A DNA stretch of 64,000 nucleotides from Bacteroidota bacterium (GCA_026391675.1 JAPLDQ010000036.1:164522-228521), one strand, 5' to 3'. Positions 36,266 to 45,057 are shown, counted from the first letter of the stretch. Program-made: numbers and translations. The notes: generated by a model from the sequence alone, not told the origin.

Positions 36266-37069
36266 ATGTTTCCAACTTGTACAACAAAAGAATTTAAAGA
36301 TGATATTTCAAAGTTATGTGAGAATTGTCCATTAACTGAAGAAATCAATCAGGGTATCAAAAAACAGATTATATTTCAAGCAGAACAAAACAAATCAATT
36401 TTATCGGATTTACAATTCAAAAATTACATTAATGTCGAGATTGAAGAGGCAATAAAAATAATGAATGAAATTTCTATTTTATCCCAAAATGATAATGAAT
36501 ACACACCAAATAGAATTTATGTCTATATTTGGAATAAAGAAAGAATAAAGGCTCTTAATTCATTTATAACTGAAAAATATCAAAATATTTCAAATCAAAT
36601 GAAAACGATAAAAGAAAATGGATTAAAAATTAAAACTCCAAAATCTTTATGGAAAAAAGAGAACAGAAATACTTTAGAAATATTATACAACTTACTTTTA
36701 AAAGAATATGAATTGATTGATAAAATTGATTTGAGCGTTTTTATTTCACATTTTGATGGAACTGCCACTACTAAAACAAAAAAAATTAATTGGATAGATG
36801 ACCAAACTGTTTTTATCAGACTATTTGATGAAATAAATTTTTGCATTGATAATAATTTTATATTCTCACCAAATAAAACCGTTTCACCTAACGAATTATC
36901 AAAACATTTTATAATTAAGGGAGTTGAAACAAATAATAAAAAACTAACTCAAACAAGAAATACAATAAAAGGAATTGACACTAAAAAAGAGATAGAAATA
37001 AAAAATATCAGAAAAGAATTAGAAAAATTAAATCGACAGTCTATCGACACTCGAACCCCTATCGATTAA
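36266..37069 (+). CDS. Element protein of unknown function, RteC-like C-terminal pattern
   Basis: A 267-residue cytoplasmic protein directly after the integrase (17 bases). I start at the ATG at 36266; an in-frame TTG at 36242 would overlap the integrase. It has an N-terminal Cys trio (TCTTKEF, CENC) and long charged helices. A C-terminal part reads KINWIDDQTVFIRLFDEI ... LSKHFIIKG, a pattern I know from hypothetical proteins of Bacteroidota mobile elements, including RteC-type regulators. This is a weak resemblance. Residues about 235-260 form a charged helix. It could regulate excision, but nothing proves it. Confidence 0.6.
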   Translation: MFPTCTTKEFKDDISKLCENCPLTEEINQGIKKQIIFQAEQNKSILSDLQFKNYINVEIEEAIKIMNEISILSQNDNEYTPNRIYVYIWNKERIKALNSFITEKYQNISNQMKTIKENGLKIKTPKSLWKKENRNTLEILYNLLLKEYELIDKIDLSVFISHFDGTATTKTKKINWIDDQTVFIRLFDEINFCIDNNFIFSPNKTVSPNELSKHFIIKGVETNNKKLTQTRNTIKGIDTKKEIEIKNIRKELEKLNRQSIDTRTPID

Positions 37070-37115
37070 GATAGAACAAATATTTGTACAAAATTAATAA
37101 TTTAATATTTGTACA

Positions 37116-37409
37116 ATGAATGACCTAATATTTTCACAAATTCCCATTAATGATTTAAGAGTATTAATTCAGGAATCAGTAAGGGAGGAAATGCAAAAAA
37201 ATAGCATTTCAGAACCTCAACCCAAAACAGAATTTATCACAAGGCAAGAAACGTCCTCAATTTTGGGGATTTCCTTACCTACATTAAACGAATGGACAAA
37301 AAAGGGGTTAATCCCCGGTTATCGTATTTCATCCCGTGTGCGTTACAAGAGAGCGGAAATAATGGAATCCTTAACAAAAATCAATACCCTAAAATATAGG
37401 AGAGATTAA
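37116..37409 (+). CDS. Small helix-turn-helix DNA-binding protein (excisionase-like)
   Basis: A 97-residue protein with a MerR/excisionase-type winged helix: FITRQETSSILGISLPTLNE then WTKKGLIPGYRISSRVRYKR. Proteins of this HTH_17 kind in Bacteroidota elements act as excisionases or as replication or mobilisation control factors. The N-terminal 40 residues look helical and could dimerise. It lies between the unknown integrase-linked gene and the 44-aa ORF, two bases before the latter, so it probably shares its transcript. It is the best candidate for the directionality factor of the element. Confidence 0.82.
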   Translation: MNDLIFSQIPINDLRVLIQESVREEMQKNSISEPQPKTEFITRQETSSILGISLPTLNEWTKKGLIPGYRISSRVRYKRAEIMESLTKINTLKYRRD

Positions 37410-37411
37410 TA

Positions 37412-37546
37412 ATGAAACAACCATTAATCTTTTCAAATAAAAAAAGGGAACGGTTACCACACCGCCCCCAATTGTTCAAATCTACCACAAAACAACAAAT
37501 GTTAGTGAATAGGTTACAAAGTTACAACAAAATTGATATTAAATGA
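37412..37546 (+). CDS. 44-residue basic ORF coupled to the next gene
   Basis: The ATG at 37412 opens a 44-codon frame ending TGA at 37544-37546, which overlaps the ATG of the next gene (ATGA, 4 bases). The product is strongly basic (FSNKKRERLPHRPQLFKSTT) and has no hydrophobic segment. Filling the whole gap between two genes with a 4-base coupling overlap supports real translation. It could be a small nucleic-acid-binding protein or simply a translational coupler. Confidence 0.55.
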   Translation: MKQPLIFSNKKRERLPHRPQLFKSTTKQQMLVNRLQSYNKIDIK

Positions 37547-38817
37547 TTGACGGTTTTAAAATACTCAATTTGTCCGTTACAATTGACGAACTGTTAAAGA
37601 ATCCTTTGTTGTCTTTTGCAATAAAAATTAATGATTCTACCGGGGAAGTTTTGGAAAATCAAATCCGATTAGCAGAATATAAAGGTTTGAAATTCATTTT
37701 AAAAAACAATAATGTCAAACTTTGCGGGAGTTTTCATAAATTTAAAAATAACGGAGAACACAATTTTAACGATTTTTATTTTTCTGATTTGAGAAATGTA
37801 ATTTCTGAATTATGCAATAAGTTTAATATTAATCCCGGAATAACAAAACTTAATAATTTGGAATTCGGAGTTAATATTCAGATTCCTATTAATCCTGAAA
37901 AGTTTTTTAATTACGTTATCAATTATAAGGGAACACCATTTCATAAATTCAATATAAAAAATGCAAAAGGGATTGAGTGTGAAAAGGGACATTATTATAT
38001 AAAAATTTATGATAAAGGTTATCAATATAATCAAAACGGGAATCTATTAAGGTTTGAAATTAAAGTTGTAAAAATGCAATATTTTGAGAAAAAGGGAATA
38101 AAAATTAAAACAATTTCAGATTTATTAAACATTAATGAATTATACCATTTAAAGGACGTTTTAACGGCTACATTTAACGATATATTGATTTATGATTACT
38201 CTATTAATGCAAAGGAATTAAACGAAAAACAAAAGTTAATTTTAAGTAATGGAAACAATCCTAAATACTGGGAAAAACGCCTCCCTGATAGCAAAGATTT
38301 TGACGGGGGAAACATTAATAAAGAATATAAAAAACTACGAAAAAAATATTATCTGGAATTAGAAAACTTCAAAAAACTATTGAATAAATATTCAACCTCA
38401 ACTTTAAAAAATGATATGTCAATATTAATTGAAGAAAAATGCAAAAAACTATTAAGAATTGAGATTAAAAAAGAGGACAAATTTACCGACATTTTGAACA
38501 TTCCAAAATCAATTGAAAAGGGACAAATTTACATTTCAAATATAGTGTCAAGTTGTCCTATGATTAACGATAAAAACCAAAGAATTTGTTTAAACTGTAA
38601 AAAAGACATTTCAGATAAAAAAGAGAATGCGAAATTTTGTTCTAAAAAATGTAAGAACGATTATACAAATCCATTATTAAATCCCCGTAACAATTTAATT
38701 AAAAGAATAAAAAGGTTAAATAGTTATCCTGTATTATTCGATAATAATCAATTTATTCAGTTATCTAATCACGAAATGAAGTTAATAGAGAATCAAAATT
38801 CAATTTATCTAAAATAG
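37543..38817 (+). CDS. Putative replication-type protein with C-terminal zinc finger
   Basis: A 424-residue protein. The N-terminal 200 residues have the strand-rich pattern of plasmid or filamentous-phage replication proteins (phage X/II-like: KLNNLEFGVNIQIPINPEKF, GHYYIKIYDKGYQY, LRFEIKV), where E-F-G-V-N and Y-D-K are recurrent. A charged helical middle follows. At about residues 345-375 is a zinc-finger-like CLNCKKDI ... KFCSKKCKND (CX2C...CX3C). I did not find a certain rolling-circle HUH motif. If it is an initiator, the element may replicate transiently after excision. The start is coupled to the preceding small ORF. Confidence 0.55.
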   Translation: MIDGFKILNLSVTIDELLKNPLLSFAIKINDSTGEVLENQIRLAEYKGLKFILKNNNVKLCGSFHKFKNNGEHNFNDFYFSDLRNVISELCNKFNINPGITKLNNLEFGVNIQIPINPEKFFNYVINYKGTPFHKFNIKNAKGIECEKGHYYIKIYDKGYQYNQNGNLLRFEIKVVKMQYFEKKGIKIKTISDLLNINELYHLKDVLTATFNDILIYDYSINAKELNEKQKLILSNGNNPKYWEKRLPDSKDFDGGNINKEYKKLRKKYYLELENFKKLLNKYSTSTLKNDMSILIEEKCKKLLRIEIKKEDKFTDILNIPKSIEKGQIYISNIVSSCPMINDKNQRICLNCKKDISDKKENAKFCSKKCKNDYTNPLLNPRNNLIKRIKRLNSYPVLFDNNQFIQLSNHEMKLIENQNSIYLK

Positions 38818-38848
38818 ACAAAAATAAATATTAATAAATTCAAAATCA

Positions 38849-39088
38849 ATGGCTAAAGGAAATAAAACTGGAGGACGGTGTCAAGGTACACCAAATCTAT
38901 TAACAAAAGAGATGAGAGCAGTTTTAAAAGGTATTATTTCAAAAGAATTAGAATTAATCCCGGAAACTCTAAAAAAATCAAATCCTGAAAAAAGGATTGA
39001 AATCGTATTGAGATTATTACCCTATGTTTTACCAAAGGTTGAAAGTGTGCATATGAAAGAGGGCGAACCCTTAAATTTTGATTTTTAA
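38849..39088 (+). CDS. Small basic element protein
   Basis: A 79-residue protein starting MAKGNKTGGRCQGTPNLLT. The K-T-G-G-R-x-x-G-T-P-N opening resembles short proteins that recur in phages and mobile elements, and is often followed by a helical segment as here (MRAVLKGIISKELELIPETL). The function is unknown; nucleic-acid binding is possible from the basic N-terminus. It lies 31 bases after the zinc-finger protein and before a terminator at 39181. Confidence 0.65.
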   Translation: MAKGNKTGGRCQGTPNLLTKEMRAVLKGIISKELELIPETLKKSNPEKRIEIVLRLLPYVLPKVESVHMKEGEPLNFDF

Positions 39089-39180
39089 ATAAATGGAAGG
39101 GATAAATCTCTATTGCAAATTTATTATTGATTTTGCCCCTTAAGTCTTACACAATTTTAAAGATAATTAATAATCTTTAA

Positions 39181-39212
39181 AAAGTCTTGAATTAATTTTC
39201 AGGACTTTTTTT
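39181..39212 (+). terminator. Terminator ending the element's core gene run
   Basis: AAAGTCTTGA (39181-39190) pairs with TCAGGACTTT (39199-39208) with one G-U, an 8-base loop and a following T-run. It separates the integrase-to-small-protein transcript from the cargo gene. Confidence 0.82.
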
Positions 39213-39281
39213 ATATATATCCAGAAATTGAAAATTAAACAATTAACTTTGAATTCATTATTAACCAAAATTTTACATAAA

Positions 39282-40316
39282 ATGAAAAAATCATTATTAT
39301 TTTTTATCATTATTTGTTCTATGAATGTTTTTAGTCAAGAATTAAAACTTAATGAAAACAAGAAATACATTGCAAACGGGGTAATTCAGTTTGATTCAAT
39401 AAATAAAAATGTATTATTTCAAAAATCAAAAGAATGGATAAATATTAATTACAAAAATGAAAAGGATGAAATTTTATTAGACGATAAAGAACAGTTTAAT
39501 ATTATTGCTAAGGGGAAATTTTTAATTAATAAGGAAATAGCAGGGGATAAAATTAATCATACACTTACATTAAAATTTCTGGATAATAAAATAATATATT
39601 CGTATTCTGGATTTTCAGTTTTTGACGATAGGGATGGATTCATATTAAAAATTGAAAGTTTGAATGAAAAGGGACTAAAAATTTATTTACCTAAAATTCA
39701 AGAACAAATTATTTTCAATATTCAAAATCTTAAAAATTCAATAGTTAAAAATTCTAATAATGAAAATAATGAAATATTATCACAAAACAATCCAATAATT
39801 CCAGATGTTAGAAATGTAAATTGGGGAATGTCAAAGGAACAGGTTAAAGAAAAAGAAAACTTAACTAATATAAGTATTAAAAATGAAACTATTAACGAAA
39901 TAAATGCTAAGTTAATTATTTCATCATATTCATGTGCTGTTTTTTATGATTTTTACAATAACAAATTAGTAAGTATATCTATGATTTTTGATATTGACCA
40001 TACTAATAAAAATTTATTTGTCAATGATTATAATGACATTAAAAAATCATTAATTTCAAAATATGGAGAGCCCAAATATGATAAAATTGATTGGTCGAAT
40101 GAATTATTTAAAGATGATGTTAATTATATTGGATTAGCAATTTCAAGGGAAGACGTAAAATACAATTGTACTTGGTATACAGAAAAATCAAAAATATATT
40201 TGTTAATGTCAGGAAATGAGGATAAAAATATAACCATTGGATTAATCTATTTTGATTTAAAAGACATTGACAGACTAAAAAAAATAAATGAAGAAAAAAA
40301 CAAAAATGATTTTTAA
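39282..40316 (+). CDS. Secreted cargo protein with DUF4468-like (TBP-like) domain
   Basis: A 344-residue exported protein. The ATG at 39282 gives a proper signal peptide (KKSLLFFIIICSMNVFSQ); the longer frame from 39228 begins with TTG. Residues about 25-115 (ANGVIQFDSINKNVLFQKSK, then EWININYKN) resemble DUF4468, a Bacteroidota periplasmic domain with a TBP-like fold. Residues about 175-330 form a second domain beginning RNVNWGMSKEQVKEKE, a pattern also found in other Bacteroidota envelope proteins. It is the only exported product of the element and lies behind its own terminator, so it is probably cargo that changes the host envelope. Function unknown. Confidence 0.65.
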   Translation: MKKSLLFFIIICSMNVFSQELKLNENKKYIANGVIQFDSINKNVLFQKSKEWININYKNEKDEILLDDKEQFNIIAKGKFLINKEIAGDKINHTLTLKFLDNKIIYSYSGFSVFDDRDGFILKIESLNEKGLKIYLPKIQEQIIFNIQNLKNSIVKNSNNENNEILSQNNPIIPDVRNVNWGMSKEQVKEKENLTNISIKNETINEINAKLIISSYSCAVFYDFYNNKLVSISMIFDIDHTNKNLFVNDYNDIKKSLISKYGEPKYDKIDWSNELFKDDVNYIGLAISREDVKYNCTWYTEKSKIYLLMSGNEDKNITIGLIYFDLKDIDRLKKINEEKNKNDF

Positions 40317-40373
40317 TAAAAAAATGAGGAAAATTAGAGGTTTTTAAAAGATTATAAATATTTAACATATAAA

Positions 40374-40399
40374 TTTATCGTCCACTATATAGTCCACTA
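40374..40399 (+). repeat. Inner repeat, right copy (possible recombinase arm site)
   Basis: This is 25/26 identical to 34852-34877 in the same orientation, with two GTCCACTA units 4 bases apart. It lies 53 bases inside the right attachment repeat; the left copy lies 111 bases inside its repeat. Confidence 0.7.
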
Positions 40400-40406
40400 T
40401 AATTAA

Positions 40407-40441
40407 AAAACCCGCACAAACCGTTGATTTGTGCGGGTTTT
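40407..40441 (-). terminator. Element-supplied terminator of the tRNA operon
   Basis: AAAACCCGCACAAA and TTTGTGCGGGTTTT form a perfect 14 bp stem with a 7-base loop. On the minus strand it follows tRNA-Leu by 13 bases and is trailed by T residues. It takes the place of the host hairpin now stranded at 34687-34717. Confidence 0.88.
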
Positions 40442-40452
40442 ACTTTGTTTAG

Positions 40453-40470
40453 TGTACCCCGGGCGGGACT
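40453..40470 (-). repeat. Right attachment site repeat within tRNA-Leu
   Basis: Identical to 34723-34740. It covers the tRNA from the T loop through the discriminator base plus two flanking bases, so integration leaves the tRNA intact. Confidence 0.9.
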
Positions 40471-40539
40471 TGAACCCGCACGACCGCAATGGTCACAGGA
40501 TTTTAAGTCCTGCGTGTCTACCAATTCCACCACCAGGGC
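40455..40539 (-). tRNA. tRNA-Leu(UAA)
   Basis: An 85-base tRNA with a long variable arm. The 5' acceptor GCCCTGG pairs with CCGGGGT (two G-U pairs), followed by discriminator A73. The anticodon stem CAGGA/TCCTG encloses the loop CTTAAAA, with anticodon TAA, and the D region GGTGGAATTGGTAGAC is typical of leucine tRNAs. The 3' CCA is not encoded. It is the target of the integrative element, and its 3' 16 bases are duplicated at the left end. It lies 45 bases downstream of tRNA-Gly on the same strand. Confidence 0.96.
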
Positions 40540-40584
40540 GTCCTTGAATAAAATTCCAATGGTAAAAAACAGAACTTTATTTTG

Positions 40585-40657
<73 letters not shown>

Positions 40658-40782
40658 ATTTCCCAAATTTGGGACTGCAAAGATATTAAATTTTTTATTT
40701 CTTTACCAAATTTTTTTCTGATTTATATAATATTTTGCTGATTTTATCATCCCCTACTCGGTTCTGTGGTCTTAGGTCTTCT

Positions 40783-43410
40783 CTACTTCCCCAGCAATTT
40801 CTTTATCTCATTCAACTTCATTAATGCTTCAACAGGAGTCAACGTATTGATATCCGTATTTAAAATATCTTCTTTTATCTGTTGCAGCAAGGGGTCGTCG
40901 AGTTGTATAAAGCTTAACTGATAATCATTTTCAGCCTTTTTCCCTTTTTTTGTCTTATTCCCGGTTTTATGTGCCAGTTCTTCGCTGCTATGCGATTTTT
41001 CGAGTTGTTGCAGTATCTCATTGGCTCTTTCAAGCACTGTTGATGGCATACCAGCCATACGTGCAACATGAATACCAAAACTATGCTCGCTTCCACCCGC
41101 CTGCATCTTACGTAAAAAAATGACTTTGTTTCCAATTTCTTTGACAGAAATGTGGAAATTTTTAATCCGGGGCATTAAAGCAGCCATTTCATTCAGTTCG
41201 TGATAATGTGTGGCAAACAATACCTTCGCTTTAAACAACGGATGCTGGTGCAGGAATTCAGCAATGGACCAGGCAATGGATATTCCGTCGTAGGTACTTG
41301 TCCCCCTGCCAATTTCATCCAGCAATATTAAACTTCTGTTGGAAATATTATTTAATATACTGGCAGTTTCATTCATCTCCACCATAAAGGTAGATTCGCC
41401 GGAAGATATGTTGTCCGAAGCGCCCACACGTGTAAAAACCTTGTCTACCAGGCCTATTTTTGCACTGTCAGCCGGAATATAGCTTCCCATCTGCGTCATA
41501 AGGACTATTAAACCTGTTTGACGCAATAATGCTGACTTTCCTGACATATTGGGCCCGGTAATGATGATGATCTGCTGGTTTTCGTTATCCAGATATACAT
41601 CATTGGCAATATATTGTTCCCCCAGAGGTAATTGCTTTTCAATTACAGGATGCCTGCCGTTTTTAATATCAATTACATAGGAATTATTGATTTCGGGACG
41701 GACATAATTGTTTTTCTTAGCCAGCACCGCAAATGAAAGCAAACAATCCAAACGGGCGGCTAAATTGGCATTCAGCTGAATAGGCTGAATATACTCAGAT
41801 AAATCAAGGAGTAAATCGTTAAATAAATCTGCTTCCAATGCTGCTATTTTTTCTTCTGCTCCGAGTATCTTCTGCTCATATTCCTTCAACTCTTCAGTTA
41901 TATATCTTTCACAATTTACAAGGGTTTGCTTACGATTCCATTCAACCGGTACTTTATCTTTATGCGTATTGGTAACTTCCAGATAATACCCAAAAACATT
42001 GTTATATCCGATTTTTAATGAAGATATACCTGTATTTTCTGCTTCGCGTTGTTGCACTTTTGCCAGATAATCTTTGCCCGAAAATGCCAGCATCCGTAAT
42101 TCATCCAGCTCTGCAGAAACACCCGGAGCAATTACGTTGCCTTTATTCAGCATTACCGGTGCATCCGGATTAATTTCTTTTTCAATCCTGTCGCGGATAA
42201 TATGACAACTGTTCAATTGTTCGGCAATTATTTTCAAGGCTGTATTATCAGCATTATTGCAAATTTCTTTGATTATTTCAATTGCAAATAATGCCCTTTT
42301 AAGCTGAACCAGCTCCCTTGGACTGATTCTGCCCACAGCCACTTTTGAAATCAGGCGCTCTAAATCTCCAATTAACTTAATTTGCTGGGTGAGTGAGTCA
42401 GATAAATTTTCATTTGTCAACAAAAACTCAACAACATCCAGTCTTTCTTCTATAGGTTTTTTATCTTTCAACGGTAATACTACCCAACGTTTCATCAAAC
42501 GGGCACCCATGGGAGAAATGGTATGATCCATAATATCAAACAGGGTAACAGCATTTTCGTTTGTTGAATTCACCAGTTCAAGATTACGGATGGTAAATTT
42601 ATCAAGCCATACAAAATGGTCTTCTTCTATTCGGGTAATTTTACAAATGTGCGATGTTTTATCGTGCTGGGTTTCTGCCAGATAATGCAAGGCAGCACCG
42701 GCAGCAATAATACCACTTTCAAGATTTTCAATGCCAAAACCTTTCAGCGAAGTGGTCTGAAAATGTTTGAGCAATATATCATTGGAAAAATCAATGGTAA
42801 AGACCCAGTCTTCAAAAGTATTGGTGTAAAATTTTTCGCCAAATAATTCCTGAAATTTTCTGAGCTTATTTTTCTGTATAATGATTTCGCTAGGACGGAA
42901 ACTTTGCAACAGCTTATCAATATATTCTTCTGAGCCCTGTGTAATGTAAAATTCACCGGTTGAAACATCCAGAAAGGAAATCCCATTCATTTTTGGATCC
43001 AGATGTATGCTGGCCAGAAAATTATTGACTTTATTTTCCAGCACCTTATCATTATATGATACACCTGGCGTAACCAGTTCGGTAATACCCCGCTTTACTA
43101 TTTTCTTGGTAAGTTTCGGGTCTTCCAGCTGTTCGCAAATAGCTACGCGATAACCTGCTTTTACAAGCTTTGGAAGATAGGTATCCAATGAGTGATAAGG
43201 AAATCCGGCTAATTCGATATAAGATGCATGTCCGTTTGCACGACGGGTAAGAACAATTCCCAGTATTTCGGATGCTTTTATGGCATCTTCGCCGAAAGTT
43301 TCGTAAAAATCACCTACACGGAACAACAGCAAGGCATCAGGATATTTTATCTTGATGGCATTGTATTGCTTCATCAACGGGGTTTCGGCTATTTCTTTCT
43401 TTTCGGTCAA
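40783..43410 (-). CDS. mutS: DNA mismatch repair protein MutS
   Basis: An 875-residue MutS1, the expected length. The mismatch-reading Phe-x-Glu is Phe35-Tyr-Glu37 in [10 protein letters not shown]. The ATPase core has Walker A GPNMSGKS, the ST motif ([14 protein letters not shown]), Walker [17 protein letters not shown] and the ATHYHEL switch. The C-terminal helices end with the dimerisation/tetramer segment. MutS detects base mismatches in new DNA and recruits MutL. It lies downstream of the two tRNAs on the minus strand and has a TATTTTTG-like minus-7 element at 43433-43440. Confidence 0.98.
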   Translation of the reverse strand: MTEKKEIAETPLMKQYNAIKIKYPDALLLFRVGDFYETFGEDAIKASEILGIVLTRRANGHASYIELAGFPYHSLDTYLPKLVKAGYRVAICEQLEDPKLTKKIVKRGITELVTPGVSYNDKVLENKVNNFLASIHLDPKMNGISFLDVSTGEFYITQGSEEYIDKLLQSFRPSEIIIQKNKLRKFQELFGEKFYTNTFEDWVFTIDFSNDILLKHFQTTSLKGFGIENLESGIIAAGAALHYLAETQHDKTSHICKITRIEEDHFVWLDKFTIRNLELVNSTNENAVTLFDIMDHTISPMGARLMKRWVVLPLKDKKPIEERLDVVEFLLTNENLSDSLTQQIKLIGDLERLISKVAVGRISPRELVQLKRALFAIEIIKEICNNADNTALKIIAEQLNSCHIIRDRIEKEINPDAPVMLNKGNVIAPGVSAELDELRMLAFSGKDYLAKVQQREAENTGISSLKIGYNNVFGYYLEVTNTHKDKVPVEWNRKQTLVNCERYITEELKEYEQKILGAEEKIAALEADLFNDLLLDLSEYIQPIQLNANLAARLDCLLSFAVLAKKNNYVRPEINNSYVIDIKNGRHPVIEKQLPLGEQYIANDVYLDNENQQIIIITGPNMSGKSALLRQTGLIVLMTQMGSYIPADSAKIGLVDKVFTRVGASDNISSGESTFMVEMNETASILNNISNRSLILLDEIGRGTSTYDGISIAWSIAEFLHQHPLFKAKVLFATHYHELNEMAALMPRIKNFHISVKEIGNKVIFLRKMQAGGSEHSFGIHVARMAGMPSTVLERANEILQQLEKSHSSEELAHKTGNKTKKGKKAENDYQLSFIQLDDPLLQQIKEDILNTDINTLTPVEALMKLNEIKKLLGK

Positions 43411-43590
43411 TTTTATAAAGCTTGGTTGTTTACAAAAATAGTAAAAAAACTTTGACGACCGAAGACCAAAGACCGAAGTTGTTAATAATTACAACTAATG
43501 TTACAAACTTAAGGGTTAATAATTCGTTACTGTTTACAAAGATTATATTATTTTTGCGGTATTAATCTGTTAGCTTTTAAAATAAATTTA

Positions 43591-44154
43591 GTGAAATATT
43601 TAATCTGCGGTCTGGGAAATATAGGAGAAGAATACGCCAATACCCGCCATAATATTGGGTTTTGGGTATTAGATGCATTGGCAAAAAGCATGGATGTAAA
43701 GTTTGAGATGAGCCGTCATGCTTATTATGCAGAAGCAAAGTTCAAAGGAAGAACACTTATTTTAATTAAGCCTACTACTTATATGAATCTGAGTGGTAAA
43801 GCTGTAAAATACTGGCTGGATAAAGAAAATATCACAAAAGAAAACCTCCTGGTTGTTGTTGATGATATTGCACTGGATACTGGTATTTTGCGGATGAAGA
43901 AATCCGGTAATGACGGAGGACACAATGGACTGATACATATCACAGAAACCCTGCTTACCAAGGATTTTGCACGTTTGCGTTTTGGTATCGGCAATGATTT
44001 TGCCCGGGGTTATCAGGTAGATTATGTTTTGGGCAAATGGAGCAGAAAAGAAGAAGAAATCATACTTCCAAAAATAGATATGGCAATAGAAGTGGTTAAA
44101 AGTTTTACTACCATTGGCATTGAAAGAACCATGAATTTTTATAATAATAAATAA
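43591..44154 (+). CDS. pth: Peptidyl-tRNA hydrolase
   Basis: A 187-residue enzyme that frees tRNA from prematurely released peptidyl-tRNA. Conserved blocks are ICGLGNIGEEYANTRHNIGF (with the catalytic His), LIKPTTYMNLSGKAV, VVVDDIALDTGILRMKKSG, GGHNGLIHI and RLRFGIGND. The start is GTG at 43591, set by the universal start of the conserved block; no ATG upstream fits. A TATTTTTG element at 43549-43556 is the probable minus-7 box. The usual neighbour rplY (ctc) is not adjacent in this window. Confidence 0.96.
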   Translation: MKYLICGLGNIGEEYANTRHNIGFWVLDALAKSMDVKFEMSRHAYYAEAKFKGRTLILIKPTTYMNLSGKAVKYWLDKENITKENLLVVVDDIALDTGILRMKKSGNDGGHNGLIHITETLLTKDFARLRFGIGNDFARGYQVDYVLGKWSRKEEEIILPKIDMAIEVVKSFTTIGIERTMNFYNNK

Positions 44155-44600
44155 GTCTGAAGTCGGCTTTTAAGCCTGTAACAGTTATTTATCAGTTGAT
44201 TTATAAAAGTTTAATACAGTAAACAGGACGCACCTACAGTGCTAAATGAATCAAGAGGATTATTTGATAATAACAGTATGCTACTACGTAGCAAAGAAAG
44301 CGAATGAAAAATCATTAAAATTTCAATTTTTAAGAAACTAAGAAACAAATTTCAATGTGCTTTTCTATATCCCAATATTTATAATTCATTAAATTGTTTT
44401 TGCCCTTACTCTATGTTGAACACTATGTAATACATTAATTTTATATTGAATAAAGCAAAAGATAATTGTGTTTAAAAGTCCGTAGGACTTTACTGTTAAT
44501 AATAAAAACAAGGTTTTCCTCATTTAAGCTGCATAGCAGCGTCCTGTTAAATATAACTTTATTAATCTCTTAAAATAAATCCCTGACAAACTTGTGTAAA
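44155..44600. other. Non-coding, palindrome-rich gap between pth and folB
   Basis: The 446 bases contain no credible gene. Near pth is a small GGCTT..AAGCC hairpin (44165-44176). From 44222 to 44548 lies a block with short perfect palindromes, bounded by a 10 bp inverted repeat, listed separately. Confidence 0.6.
44222..44548. repeat. Possible miniature mobile or REP-like element
   Basis: AACAGGACGC (44222-44231) and GCGTCCTGTT (44539-44548) are exact inverted copies. Between them are hairpins TGCTA-CTACG-TAGCA (44279-44293), AAAGTCC-GTA-GGACTTT (44475-44491) and GCTGC-ATA-GCAGC (44528-44540). The block has no reading frame. It looks like a non-autonomous element or a cluster of repetitive palindromes; no target duplication was evident. 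Confidence 0.45.
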
Positions 44601-44951
44601 TTATCTTGTCAAGGTCAGACTCACGCAATTCAATTTCCCGCCCAGTGGTGGATTGAGCTTGGAAACCTTTACCTCTGCCCTGATAATGCCAGGAAACTGA
44701 AGATACAATTCATCCAGTATCCTTTTGCCGACATTTTCGAGCAATTTCGATTTAATTTTCATCTGTTTTTTTACCATTTGATAAACACTCAAATAATTGA
44801 TAGTTAGGTGTAAATCATCATGTATTGCCGCCTCATCCACATTTGCTTCTATAGTTAAATCAACTTTAAACTTGGTGCCAATCACCTGTTCTTCCTTAAA
44901 ACAACCATGATAAGCAAAAAACTCCATTCCTTCTAATTTTATCAGTGACAT
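44601..44951 (-). CDS. folB: Dihydroneopterin aldolase
   Basis: A 116-residue FolB, the usual length. It converts 7,8-dihydroneopterin to 6-hydroxymethyl-dihydropterin and glycolaldehyde in folate synthesis. It begins with IKLEGMEFFAYHGCFKEEQV, containing the Tyr and Gly-Cys/His residues of the pterin pocket. TINYLSVYQMVKK and LLENVGKRILDEL follow, and EVKVSKLNPPLGGK has the conserved Lys and Pro. A minus-strand TAGGTTTG box (44980-44987) lies before the gene. It is divergent from glnS. Confidence 0.94.
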   Translation of the reverse strand: MSLIKLEGMEFFAYHGCFKEEQVIGTKFKVDLTIEANVDEAAIHDDLHLTINYLSVYQMVKKQMKIKSKLLENVGKRILDELYLQFPGIIRAEVKVSKLNPPLGGKLNCVSLTLTR

Positions 44952-45049
44952 ATTTTTTTAATTATAAGTTTTTCAGTCACAAACCTACATTTTTTTTATC
45001 AATTTTAGGCTGTGTTTTAAAAAAATACATGGCTTATCCAATAAATCTT

Positions 45050-45057
45050 TAATTTTG
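45050..45057 (+). promoter_or_regulatory. Minus-7 element of glnS
   Basis: TAATTTTG matches TAnnTTTG and lies 20 bases before the ATG at 45078. The minus-33 element is not clear. Confidence 0.45.

Larger units (their letters stand above)
34723..40470. mobile_element. Integrative element of about 5.7 kb in tRNA-Leu(UAA)
   Basis: The element is bounded by an 18 bp direct repeat of the tRNA-Leu 3' end. It starts with a tyrosine recombinase and carries six further ORFs on the same strand: an unknown protein, an HTH protein, a 44-aa ORF, a zinc-finger protein that may be a replication initiator, a small basic protein and a secreted cargo protein. Near-identical 26 bp repeats lie inside each end. 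Its genes are visibly richer in A/T (Lys, Asn, Ile codons) than the flanks. No relaxase, conjugation or phage structural gene is present, so it is a small mobilisable or satellite-type element. Confidence 0.88.

Noticed and set aside
34723-40470. Conjugative element or prophage
   Set aside because: No relaxase, coupling protein, type IV secretion, capsid or terminase large subunit was seen.
43456-43477. Repeated GACCGAAGACC-like string flanking mutS, with a weak counterpart near 40766
   Set aside because: It is short, low in complexity and imperfectly matched, so not a supported repeat.
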